Both the position numbers and the translations under genes were made by a program. From Flectonema sp. DT1601 (Eukaryota; Euglenozoa; Diplonemea; Diplonemida; Diplonemidae), in the NCBI GenBank assembly GCA_964019425.1, contig OZ025863.1, positions 317,501 to 381,500 on the forward strand: a stretch of 64,000 nt of DNA, read 5' to 3'. The notes under the pieces are model-generated. The model ran no database searches, was not told the origin of the DNA, and was given only the letters and a program-made list of their open reading frames with translations. Below are positions 50,780-59,862 of the stretch, piece after piece; the first letter of the stretch is position 1; every line of letters starts with the position of its first letter.

Positions 50780-52721
50780 ATGACTATTCCTCAAATAGTA
50801 TTAGACCTCGATAACACAATGCTTCACTGTGGATGGGATAGAGAGGGTTGTGATATCGAACCTGTTGAGGAAACCCAATCCATTCTTGAGATGTGGAGAG
50901 CCGCAAAAGATCAAAGCGGCATCCTAATCGACAGAATCTACTCTAGAATGTACTCATTCAGGTTTAAAGAAGGAAGGAAAGATATTTTAGTTTACATGAA
51001 AGTTAGACATGGATTGTTCGAATTTCTAACAGAGATAAGAGAATTCTGCGATATACACTTATACAGTAAAGGTGCATATGGATACGTGACAGCCGCACTT
51101 AATCTTCTTATTGGTGAGAATATAGGAACATCGAATTCTCTAATAAATGGAAGTTTGGTCACAAAAGATGAAGACCCCGCGACACATAAGGACATTCGTC
51201 ATATTCTACCTCAAGATTTAATCTCTCGTGCGGTGATTGTTGATGATCAGCCTGCTGTTTGGGTTCAAGTTTTACAAGTCTTACCATCACCGCCCTTTCA
51301 TGTTTTTAGTACCAATGGAACAGTCACGTCGGATGATAAACTCATGGAGAGAAAAGGAAATTTTTTACAACAGACATCTGAACATATCAAACTAATTTCA
51401 AGTTGCATGTCGTCTAGGTGTTGTGACGCTATTCAAGCCATTAGGTGGCTTCGTAGTACTGCTTTTTATAGAATAACGTCGATGGATGGAAGGAGATTAA
51501 AACTGCTGGTAGTGGCAGTAAAACATTCAACTGAATCAGAGAATGCTGCTCACAGACATAAACTTAGAGATCTCTGCAGTATGGTTCTTCATTATGGAGG
51601 AGAAGTAGTATCGAAACCTCACCCTGAAGTTACACACGTGGTAACAGATTCAAGTGATAACAAGTGGGCTGAAAGATGTGGAGGTGACTTAATCCACACA
51701 GTTCAAGTTCAATGGTTAGTCGATACTATTTTATACCTCCAACGAATGGAAGAATCACATTATAGTTCAGTTCAAGTCCGTCGAGGCGATCTCAGATCCG
51801 CTTTAACAGTTCGCTCTTGTGATTTTTTAGCAACATTTTTTAAACACTGCCTGCCTTCAATTGTTGAAGAAACTAAAATTAGAAAAGGAAATATCTCTCT
51901 TTCGGCTGTGGCTACTTCAATAGCTGTGCTGGCAGTGTCGTACATGCACGTTATAGAACAGAAATGGATTAAAGTGCAAACTCTATTTAATATTAATTAT
52001 GAAGACGTTAACTGGACGGTAGAATCAGTTCCTATTTCTTCAGCTCTGTCGCTTACTGTTTTAAAAGGTGACAAGATTATGTATGTCTTAGTTTTCTTTT
52101 TTTTTGTGATAGGAAAAAAATCACAACACCAACACAAACACCAACAGTGACATCTACAGAGGTACTTTACAAAAAATATATCCAACTTCGAGGAGTTCGC
52201 TCATTGAAAACTTAGAAGCCACTTCTATGGAGTGCGCCACGATAGAATTAGAGCGAAATTACGTGATCTACGAATCGAAGGAGCTTCGGATCGTCGATTC
52301 TGCGGAGTTGTTTGGCATTAAATACATTCAAATATCAATAAAACCGAGTAAAACAGTCTTATCTCAATCAAGCGCTGTTCTTGGTGCGATTATTGCGGCA
52401 GCTACGACATGTGTTGGAGGATACAGTACGTTAACTGTCAAGGTGAGGCAGCATGCTTCTCATCCACCGACGTTCACTCATGATATGGTTTTGGATAAAG
52501 TGGGTTGTTTTCCTAGATTTTGTTTACATAAACAACTCCTTGCCATTGATGATCAGATAATCGAAGATAGAATTGACTACCATCGAAACCGTCTAAAGTG
52601 CTCTACAGATTCAGTTTTCATATTCAGAGGTATTGTAGTAGAGAAGATCGCCAAAAACAAACATCTGCTACCACCACCTCGACCCATAAAACGAATTAAA
52701 ACAAACGAATATCTAAACTAA
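50780..52721 (+). CDS. FCP1-like RNA polymerase II CTD phosphatase with BRCT
   Basis: Exons 50780-52080 and 52148-52721 (67-nt intron, GTATG...CAACAG, phase 2; DKI+DIYRG) give 624 residues. HAD phosphatase of the FCP1/SCP type: LDLDNTMLH (nucleophile Asp in DxDxT, residues 9-13), YSKGAYGYVTAAL and VIVDDQPAVW (metal Asp pair, near 155). A BRCT domain follows at about 237-327 (HYGGEVVSKPHPEVTHVVTD, QVQWLVDTI). FCP1 removes phosphates from the polymerase II tail. The C-terminal 250 residues, including hydrophobic SAVATSIAVLAVSYMHVI and SSAVLGAIIAAATTCVGG, are not recognised. A broken copy of the 5' end lies just upstream. Confidence 0.85.
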
Positions 52722-53307
52722 AAAAAAAAACATACTCTCTAAGCTCTATTTAAACTGTGAGATATTTATTTATTTGTTGTGAAAACTTTCAGTTTATTCT
52801 TATTTTAGTTTTTCCTGTTTGCAGCCTTTTTTTGTGAGACTTTATCACATAGTAGAGTTTTTTTATTATTTGGATGAATTATACGCTCCTTCCTTACCCA
52901 TTTTTTTTTTCTTTTTTTTTTTTTTAGTAGCATTATTTCTTTAAAACAGGGATAGGTTAAAAGTAGAGTATAGTTACTCGATGGTATGTCGGACTCGCTA
53001 ACTAACTAGTTTTTAGTAAATCCTGGAAATGCCAAGAACTGCATCAGAGTACAAATCATTAATCTGAGCAGTGACTCTGATGACGGTTAACATACCGAGA
53101 GTTCCTTCAGCTGGACAGTTGTGATGAATTGACCTAACAATAACATGATTCCAGTAATGGTTCTACCTGGAAATGCCAAGAACTGCATCAGAGTACAAAT
53201 AATTAATCTGAGCAGTGACTCTAGTGACAGTTAACATACCGTGAGTAGACTTCCAATTTATTTATTGTACCCTCAAAAAGAAAAATTTTTCAAAAAAAAA
53301 AAAAAAT
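52722..53307. other. Intergenic with a tandem repeat pair
   Basis: AT-rich except for the two repeat copies at 53022-53104 and 53166-53243. An A-run directly precedes the next ATG (53308). Confidence 0.5.
53022..53243 (+). ncRNA. Tandem 144-bp repeat with a candidate box C/D snoRNA
   Basis: CCTGGAAATGCCAAGAACTG through GACxGTTAACATACC occurs twice (53022-53104, 53166-53243). Between them GTGATGA (53121-53127, box C form) and CTGA (53208-53211, box D form) are 80 nt apart with a plausible guide-length insert. No strong terminal stem is seen. Tandem snoRNA arrays are common in Euglenozoa, but this call is tentative. Confidence 0.3.
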
Positions 53308-54468
53308 ATGCAAGTCTTTCTCAGAGAAAGCATTCGTAGTGATGATTTCACTCCTGTCACTGTGGAGGGAGATTGGAAGGTACGTGATTTGAAGAAGAGG
53401 GTTGCGGAAGTTTTGAATATCGAAATTGAAGCTCAGGAGTTATCGATTAGATCGAAATTAATATTTGAAGACGACCATCAAGAGATTAGTGACATTCCCG
53501 AACTGGAAGCTGACTGTTATATTGACGTCAGTCTCACGAGCAGAGTAATCGCTCAACAGCTACTAAAAGAACGAGGGATTTACACTCACTGTGGGCACAT
53601 GATAAGAGCTGCTTGGGAGAGTGACTACAACACCATTCGATTATTAGCAGAAGCAGGTGCTGACGTAAACGAACGTGGTTTTCGAGGTTGGACTGCTCTT
53701 ATTTCAGCCGCATCTATTTCTGATACGTCAATGATTTCTCTCCTTAATGAAGCTGAAGCAGAAAGCTCATCACCCACGACTACTGGTTGCACTGCTTTGA
53801 TGATTGCTTCACACTCTGGAGAAATTGAAATATTAAAATACCTGTTGTCATCTAATGCGAATTTAGAGGTAAAAGATAATAATAATCAAACAGCACTCAG
53901 TATAGCTATAAGTGAATCTCAGTATGAGTGTGCAAAAATTTTAATTAATCATGGAGCTGATGTCTCAGTTAGACTTGAAGATGGAACAACAATCTTACAA
54001 GGAGTGTGTAGTAGTCTTCACGAAGAATTGATTGATATGTTAGCACCGCATCCTTACTTTCAAAGCCTTCGCAATCAAGATCAAGGTCCTGCGTTATCTT
54101 GTATAGAGTACGACTATAATGTTGGTCTGCAAATACTTAATAAACATAATTATATTCAACTTATTCCATACTACATGTATACTTGTGTTAGGAGGAGGTC
54201 AGTAAAGTGCCTTCGATATCTCACTGAGAGTGGTGTTTACCCTCCTGTTGACCTCATTCATTATACTTGTAAGTTTCACTGTCCTCTTAGGGATCCTCAA
54301 GAGAGAATTGACTTTTCATTTGTCACTTGCGTAGTGTTGTTGTATCCAGAACATGAACGAAAATCAACCATATTATCATCTCAAAGAGGAAAAACCGCAA
54401 TCCAGATAGCTTTGGACAGGAAATTTCAACCTCTTGCAGACCACCTTCTGTTATATTGCAATCCTTAA
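53308..54468 (+). CDS. Ubiquitin-like plus ankyrin-repeat protein
   Basis: 386 residues. Residues 1-75 are ubiquitin-like (MQVFLRESIRSDDFTPVTVE, KVRDLKKRVAEVL, a beta-strand series), without a C-terminal GG, so not a processed modifier. Ankyrin repeats run from about 97 to 225: AAWESDYNTIRLLAEAGADV, TALISAASISDTSMISLL, TALMIASHSGEIEILKYLLS and TALSIAISESQYECAKILIN. The C-terminal half is helical and degenerate-ankyrin-like (KTAIQIALDRKFQPLADHLL). Probably an adaptor linking the ubiquitin system to a target. Partner unknown. Confidence 0.8.
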   Translation: MQVFLRESIRSDDFTPVTVEGDWKVRDLKKRVAEVLNIEIEAQELSIRSKLIFEDDHQEISDIPELEADCYIDVSLTSRVIAQQLLKERGIYTHCGHMIRAAWESDYNTIRLLAEAGADVNERGFRGWTALISAASISDTSMISLLNEAEAESSSPTTTGCTALMIASHSGEIEILKYLLSSNANLEVKDNNNQTALSIAISESQYECAKILINHGADVSVRLEDGTTILQGVCSSLHEELIDMLAPHPYFQSLRNQDQGPALSCIEYDYNVGLQILNKHNYIQLIPYYMYTCVRRRSVKCLRYLTESGVYPPVDLIHYTCKFHCPLRDPQERIDFSFVTCVVLLYPEHERKSTILSSQRGKTAIQIALDRKFQPLADHLLLYCNP

Positions 54469-55153
54469 TTGTGTTTTTTTTTGTGTATCCGTGTGCGTGA
54501 TTATTATATTTAATTGGTGTACGAATAAAAGTTTACAGACTAGAACCAACCTGTTTTACTCTCAGGTAGGTAAAAAAAAAAAAAAAGCAGTTTGTGTTTC
54601 ACAGTCAGAACTATGCGCGTATTTTATATTTTAGTTAGTTTTTTGGTTTTTTGTGATAAAAATTATTATATAACTGATTGGCCTTTAGTTTTTTTTTTTT
54701 TTTATTTCTTTTCTCCAAAGTATCTGTTTTTTTTCTTCATGTAACTCTAGTGGCAGCAAACATGTATGTATACTGGATCAATTTTCCTCTCATTCTTTCT
54801 TGCTTGCTTATTTCTATTTACATCAATCCTTATGAGCTCTCCCTCCGATGAGTTCTCAAAGAAAATTATTTTAGGACTCTAATTTTTTTTTTTTTTTTTT
54901 TTTTGATCAGCACTTTTTTTACCATTTACCCACTATTGTACTTTGTTGTTTTTTTGTGCATTTTTTTTTTCTTTTTTTCAAAAATTTTTTTTTGTTAACA
55001 CAGGGAAAAAACAAAAAAAAACAAAATATCAGTGAAATTAGAAACTCTGAGGGAATGTGTTGTGTGATTCGAAACCCTGCGTCTTGTTAACTTAATTTTT
55101 TTTTTTAAATTTTTTTAAAAAAACCATATAAAAAAAAAAAAAGATCTAATTTA
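54469..55153. other. Intergenic, A/T runs
   Basis: T-runs at 54688-54702 and 54882-54904; A-run before 55143. No gene or repeat recognised. Confidence 0.5.
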
Positions 55154-56110
55154 ATGAACGTCAAGATAATACTCACGGCTATTATCACTTGTGTTGCCCA
55201 TCAATTATTTGGATGGCAATTCTTGTTGGGAGGTGCTGTCGGGATTGTCATCACCATCTGGGCATTTTCTGGTCAAGAATTCAACAAATCGAGGTACGTT
55301 GGAGGTTACGAAGAACTCTGTTCAGAGTACCTAAACATTGATAATAACAGCGATTGGATGACTCTTGGTCTGTGGAAAAACAACTGCACTTATATTGATG
55401 CATGCAAGAATATGTCTTTTGCTATTGGAACGGCTGCGTCCTTGAGTGAGATTGACACTGTAGTTGATGTTGGCTTTGGGAGAGGTGAACAGTGTGTTTT
55501 TTGGTTTGAAAAATTTAAAATAAAAAGATTGATTGGAGTTAATATCTCTCCCGCTGAAACTGCTCATGCAATTGAAAAAATGAACTCAAATCAGATCGTG
55601 GATCAAGAATTACACGTAGGATCGGCTACTGATTTATCATTCATACCAAAATCAGCAGTCACGAAAGTCCTCTCTGTGGACTCTGCTTATCATTACAGCC
55701 CTTCCAGAGAGTTATTTTTTCAAGAGGCAAACCGAATTCTGTCTTCTGGCGGCATGTTAGCGACTGCCGACATTGTTTGTCAACTTCCTCTGTCTGAATG
55801 GTCGTACGGTTCTAAATTGTTGTTAAGACTCGTGTGTTGGCAGACTTCACTTCCATTCCCAAACATGATTTCAAAATCTGAATATATAGACTCTCTTAAG
55901 TCATGTGGATTTGAGAATATCCAATGTCGTTCTGTCGGAGGTGAGGTATTTCCTGGTTTCTCATCGTTTGTAACTCGACATTCTGATAGATATAAACACA
56001 TCACATCACCGATTGTGAGAAGTAAATATTTAATGGTTTCAAACGTGAGTAAATACATTTGGAATAACAACGTTCTGGATTACATCATCGTTTCTGCTGT
56101 GAAGGAATGA
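55154..56110 (+). CDS. Membrane-anchored SAM-dependent methyltransferase
   Basis: 318 residues. An N-terminal hydrophobic hairpin (about 5-40: IILTAIITCVAHQLFGWQFL, LLGGAVGIVITIWAF) is followed by a class I methyltransferase fold. NSDWMTLGLWKNN and motif I VVDVGFGRGEQCV (near 103), then RLIGVNISPAETAHA and VDSAYHYSP with RILSSGGMLATADIV, resemble the sterol C-24/tocopherol/phosphoethanolamine methyltransferase group. The NIS in GVNISPAE matches the GxxxSxxQ region used by small-lipid methyltransferases. A lipid or isoprenoid substrate at an internal membrane is likely; which one cannot be told. Confidence 0.8.
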   Translation: MNVKIILTAIITCVAHQLFGWQFLLGGAVGIVITIWAFSGQEFNKSRYVGGYEELCSEYLNIDNNSDWMTLGLWKNNCTYIDACKNMSFAIGTAASLSEIDTVVDVGFGRGEQCVFWFEKFKIKRLIGVNISPAETAHAIEKMNSNQIVDQELHVGSATDLSFIPKSAVTKVLSVDSAYHYSPSRELFFQEANRILSSGGMLATADIVCQLPLSEWSYGSKLLLRLVCWQTSLPFPNMISKSEYIDSLKSCGFENIQCRSVGGEVFPGFSSFVTRHSDRYKHITSPIVRSKYLMVSNVSKYIWNNNVLDYIIVSAVKE

Positions 56111-56218
56111 TTGGTATCTCTCTAGTGGATTATTCATTTCATTGATATTGATTGGAGATTGTTAATATATATTTTTATTTTTTTATATACTAATATCAGA
56201 CTCCTACAGCAAATCAAC

Positions 56219-56503
56219 ATGGGGAGGCTCTCTGATTTGCATTCCCCAAAGATGGGATTGAAGTTGATAAAGTTGAAGAGGGTTTCATCACCTGGAGGGG
56301 TGGATTTGGGATCAAAATTTATCGGAAAGTTCAAAAAAATGAACATGTTTGGAGACAAGTCAGACACGGTTCATATAGCCGGAATGTATGTAATTTCATT
56401 GTTTACTGTAAGGAGAGAGAGAGAGAGCTTTAAAAAAAAAAAAAAAAAAAATCATTTTCACAGGCAACGGATGACACGAGGGCTTGAACTGGGAGACATG
56501 TAG
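56219..56503 (+). CDS. Small spliced gene, basic 68-residue protein
   Basis: Exons 56219-56385 and 56464-56503 with a 78-nt intron (GTATGT...TTTTCACAG) containing an A-run. The join rebuilds Met (AT+G), and the frame then stops after GLELGDM. Sequence MGRLSDLHSPKMGLKLIKLK..., rich in Lys and Gly, no known domain. CCTACAG-type acceptor sites lie just before the ATG. Support is the consensus intron and clean frame only. Confidence 0.5.
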   Translation: MGRLSDLHSPKMGLKLIKLKRVSSPGGVDLGSKFIGKFKKMNMFGDKSDTVHIAGMYVISLFTVRRERESFKKKKKKNHFHRQRMTRGLELGDM

Positions 56504-56883
56504 TAACCCTCTGGCTATTGGAGGGTCTTTATATCGATGTGTCAGTCAAACTCTGACAAGAGAGTCTCAGAATTAGATATACTTGTGATGTAGCACTTCA
56601 CTTCACCGGAGACGCTCTAATATTGCGCTGATTATATTTTATCGATTCGTTTTCATTATTTCTTATTACACGTTTTTACTTACCAACTGTTTTTTTTTTT
56701 GATCGTTGATTTTCATTAAAAAAAAAAAATATAATTTTCATTGAATTATAAACTACTTTACCATTCCTAATCAGGTTAATAACGCCGTGCGGTGATGAGA
56801 TCTCTACCTTAAGAGTTTTTTTTTAGAATTCTGTATTTCCATTATTATAAACAGCTTGATTAGTAACAATAATATGTAGCAAA
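56504..56883. other. Intergenic
   Basis: Contains CCCTCTGGCTATTGGAGGG (about 56507-56526), a short hairpin just after the small gene's stop, and an A-run at 56718-56729. Nothing else seen. Confidence 0.4.
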
Positions 56884-57179
56884 ATGTCTTTTCTACCAAA
56901 GAGAGTTTTCCAATTAGCAAGAACGAAGTTGCAGCTAGCGAGTCCTGGGCGGGAGGTGTGCAATTTGTTTGTTTCGTTTTATAATTTTGAATTTTCACTT
57001 CCTGCCTCATGCTCCTTTTCTGCGTATCTATATCCTCCCTCTTGTTTGATAATCTCTCTCACATTAAATAAAAGATGACGGTTGTGGGTAGTCGGGATGG
57101 TGGTTCCTTATTGTTGTTGGTTTGCATTATGGTTTTTTTTGGATATATCGAAAAAAAAAAAAAAAAAAAAAATTAATAT
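56884..57179 (+). CDS. Possible tiny two-exon membrane protein
   Basis: Exon 1 (56884-56955) would read MSFLPKRVFQLARTKLQLAS then PGRE, presequence-like. After a candidate intron (GTGTGC...AAAAG, 56956-57073) exon 2 would read MTVVGSRDGGSLLLLVCIMV then FFGYIE plus Lys. A single-helix mitochondrial subunit is imaginable. The donor is not GTATG and the acceptor is weak, so this is a candidate only. Confidence 0.22.
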
Positions 57180-57184
57180 TTCAG
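57171..57184 (+). promoter_or_regulatory. Candidate splice acceptor upstream of the ammonium transporter
   Basis: AATTAATATTTCAG ends 24 nt before the ATG, downstream of a 22-base A-run. Confidence 0.5.
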
Positions 57185-57208
57185 TGTATATAACACACCT
57201 TATATAAT

Positions 57209-58795
57209 ATGTCATCACCCATGTCAATGATGGAGTCGAATACTGCAGAGTACGTTACAAGGATACAGGGTAATCTTGAAACTCTGACAACTGGAATCTC
57301 TGGTACACAGAAGGACATGGATGTCTTTTGGTACTTGTTAGGTGGATGTCTCGTCTTCTTCATGCAATGTGGTTTTGGTCTTCTCGAAGCTGGGTGTGTC
57401 AGATCTACGTCAGTTGTTAACATCATGTTTAAGAATGTAATGGATGCTTGTATCGGAGCGTTCTTCTTCTACATGCTTGGATACGCTCTTGCTTTTGGAA
57501 ATGACACCAGCAGTAAATCCCACAATGGATTTCTTGGTAACGAGAAGTTCTTCTTGATGTCTAACGCGAATGGTGGTCTTCAGGATGGATTCGCAGACCA
57601 ACAAGGGTTCGATCCGTATGAGTTTGCAAAGTGGTTCTTTCAGTACGCATTCTGTGCAACTGCAGCGACCATTGTCAGTGGAGCGATGGCTGAAAGAACT
57701 CAATTGGTATCATACTTTGCTTACTCCGCTTGGATCTGTGGATTCGTTTATCCAGTTGTTGTTCATTGGTGTTGGTCAGACTTTGGATGGGCATCACCAT
57801 TTGGAGGTACCGAAAGAATTGGAATGGGTCTTCTAGACTTTGCAGGATCTGCAGTCGTCCATATGGTCGGTGGGTTTGCAGCTCTCGCAGGAGCGATTGT
57901 CATCGGTCAGCGTAGAGGAAAAGAAGTGACTGAAGACGGAACCAGACTTTTCAGATTCGATGAAGGCGCAAACCCAGCTGACTTCACTGGTCACAACAAG
58001 GTATTTCAAACTCTTGGAATGTTCATTCTGTGGACTGGATGGTTCGGATTCAACTGCGTCTCTACAGGAACTCTAAACGGAGATAGTGCAAAACTCGCTG
58101 CTAAGGTCGCAGTCACTACCGTAATGGGAGCTGCAGGAGGATCATTCGCTTGTCTCGCTAGCGATGTGATTTGGCAGAGATTCTTCAGCGGTATTGAGCT
58201 AGGAATTGAACCAAGTCCTGCTTGGGTTGCATGGAGAGAAGCAAACGGAGAAGACACTTCTGACCCACCTCCAGAAGCATTTGAAAGAGGTGCTGTTTAT
58301 GATTTAGGAATGGTCATTAACGGAGTCCTTGCTGGATTAGTTTCTATCACCGCTGGATGTGCAATGATTGAACCTTGGGCAGCATTAGTTATTGGTTTGA
58401 CTGGAGGTGTTATTTACTACTTAACCTCAGCTCTTATGATCAGACTAAAGATCGATGATCCGTTAGACGCCTTTGCCGTTCACGGAATGTGTGGGTTCTG
58501 GGGAACCGTAGCAGTTGGACTCTGGTCCACAAAGGGAAACGTTGAAGCGGCTTACGGAAAATCTCACGCAGACAACGACTACTACGGTGCTTTTTACGGA
58601 GCCGGTGGCAAGCAACTGGGTATTCAGTTGGCTGTTGCAATTACCATCGCTGTTTGGTCTTTCGTACTGTCAATTATCTGCTTTTTGGGTCTTAACGCAA
58701 TTGGAAAGCTTCGTGCTGACGATGCTAATATTTCATTCGAAAAGCAGGGAGGTCTCGATGCCCACGAACACAACATTGCCGCCTACGCAAAATAA
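57209..58795 (+). CDS. Ammonium transporter (Amt family)
   Basis: 528 residues, usual for eukaryotic Amt proteins with an N-terminal extension. Moves NH4+/NH3 across the plasma membrane. Features: FFMQCGFGLLEAGCVRS (helix 1 signature), FQYAFCATAATIVSGAMAERTQ, GFVYPVVVHWCWS, DFAGSAVVHMVGGFAALAGA (contains the conserved pore-entry Asp), FNCVSTG and the pore histidine regions (VVHMVGG; FAVHGMCGFWGTVAVGLW). Eleven hydrophobic segments fit the family. The C-terminal tail is hydrophilic (KLRADDANISFEKQGG). Codons are more G/C-ending than in the neighbours, as often in highly expressed genes. Confidence 0.95.
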   Translation: MSSPMSMMESNTAEYVTRIQGNLETLTTGISGTQKDMDVFWYLLGGCLVFFMQCGFGLLEAGCVRSTSVVNIMFKNVMDACIGAFFFYMLGYALAFGNDTSSKSHNGFLGNEKFFLMSNANGGLQDGFADQQGFDPYEFAKWFFQYAFCATAATIVSGAMAERTQLVSYFAYSAWICGFVYPVVVHWCWSDFGWASPFGGTERIGMGLLDFAGSAVVHMVGGFAALAGAIVIGQRRGKEVTEDGTRLFRFDEGANPADFTGHNKVFQTLGMFILWTGWFGFNCVSTGTLNGDSAKLAAKVAVTTVMGAAGGSFACLASDVIWQRFFSGIELGIEPSPAWVAWREANGEDTSDPPPEAFERGAVYDLGMVINGVLAGLVSITAGCAMIEPWAALVIGLTGGVIYYLTSALMIRLKIDDPLDAFAVHGMCGFWGTVAVGLWSTKGNVEAAYGKSHADNDYYGAFYGAGGKQLGIQLAVAITIAVWSFVLSIICFLGLNAIGKLRADDANISFEKQGGLDAHEHNIAAYAK

Positions 58796-59862
58796 AATCA
58801 TTTTTAAAAAAAAAAAAAAAAAATCGTACTACTGTTTTTTTTAAATTGCTGTTTTATTATCCATTGTAAAAAAGAAAAAAGAAAAAAAAGAAGGAGGGAA
58901 AAAAAAAAAAAAAAAAAAAAAAAAAGTTCAGTTGCTCTTTTCTTGGTGGCAGTGCCAGACAGCACTTACTCGTTGCTAGCCAAAATATGTCGGGGACTTC
59001 TTCCCTTTTTCATTCTTTTTTCTCTTTTTACACCATGCAAACTTCGTTACTTTATATGTGTACCTTTTGCTTACGTCTCCAGTAGATGTAGCAAAGGTCA
59101 AAAAGGGGAATAAAAAGGCTTAAATTCCCTCCCCCAATTGTCCGAAAAAAAGAAAAAAAAAAAAAAAAAAAGACAAAGTCAAGTAATAATTAAAAAAAAT
59201 AAATCCTGGCAGCAATTTTAAGTGAAACCAGGAAAAACCAGCGCAAGAATGGTTTTAAAAAAAATGACACACGTGCTGGTATTTAGCTACGGCAGGGTAT
59301 TGTACTCTCGCAAAAGGCTGTCCGCATGTTGTGTTTTTGTTGTTACAATTATTGCCTCGTTGTTGATACTCACTGATTGTGTCTTTGAAGTACCTCCTCT
59401 TACATTTTCTTTTTCTCAAATTCCTTTTTTTCTTTTTTTTTTGAATTTGTCGCAATTTCTGTTATTTCCTCCCTTTATCTTTCCGTTTTTTTTTAAAAAA
59501 AAAAAAAAACAAAAAAAACAAGAAAAAAAAAAAAAAAAAAAAAAACACAATAGTCTTCTGAAAGCACAAAATCGCGCCCCCTTCTCGCACGCCTGTCGCG
59601 CGGCGAGTTGTGACAAGTAGCGACGTCTGTTTTCGGCCCTGTTCCCAACTCACCTTCCTCCCGATGCCAATTTCATGAATTGCTCCGTTATTTCTAGTCT
59701 TGAGTGTGCAAGAGTTGAGTTTCTTATTATTTTTACTTTTTCCCCCCAATCAGGTTTTTGTTGCGTGTTTTTTCTCTCTCTCTCTCTCTCTCTCTTGTCT
59801 GCTATGCCTTCTAATTTATCTCTATTCTGCTTGTATTCCTTTTCTGATAATCACACACACAG
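58796..59862. other. Intergenic, homopolymer-rich; should hold a missing 5' exon
   Basis: A-runs at 58806-58822, 58899-58925, 59153-59171 and 59526-59545; (TC)n at about 59773-59794. The following gene appears to lack its first exon, which should lie here or further upstream, but I could not place it with confidence. Confidence 0.45.
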
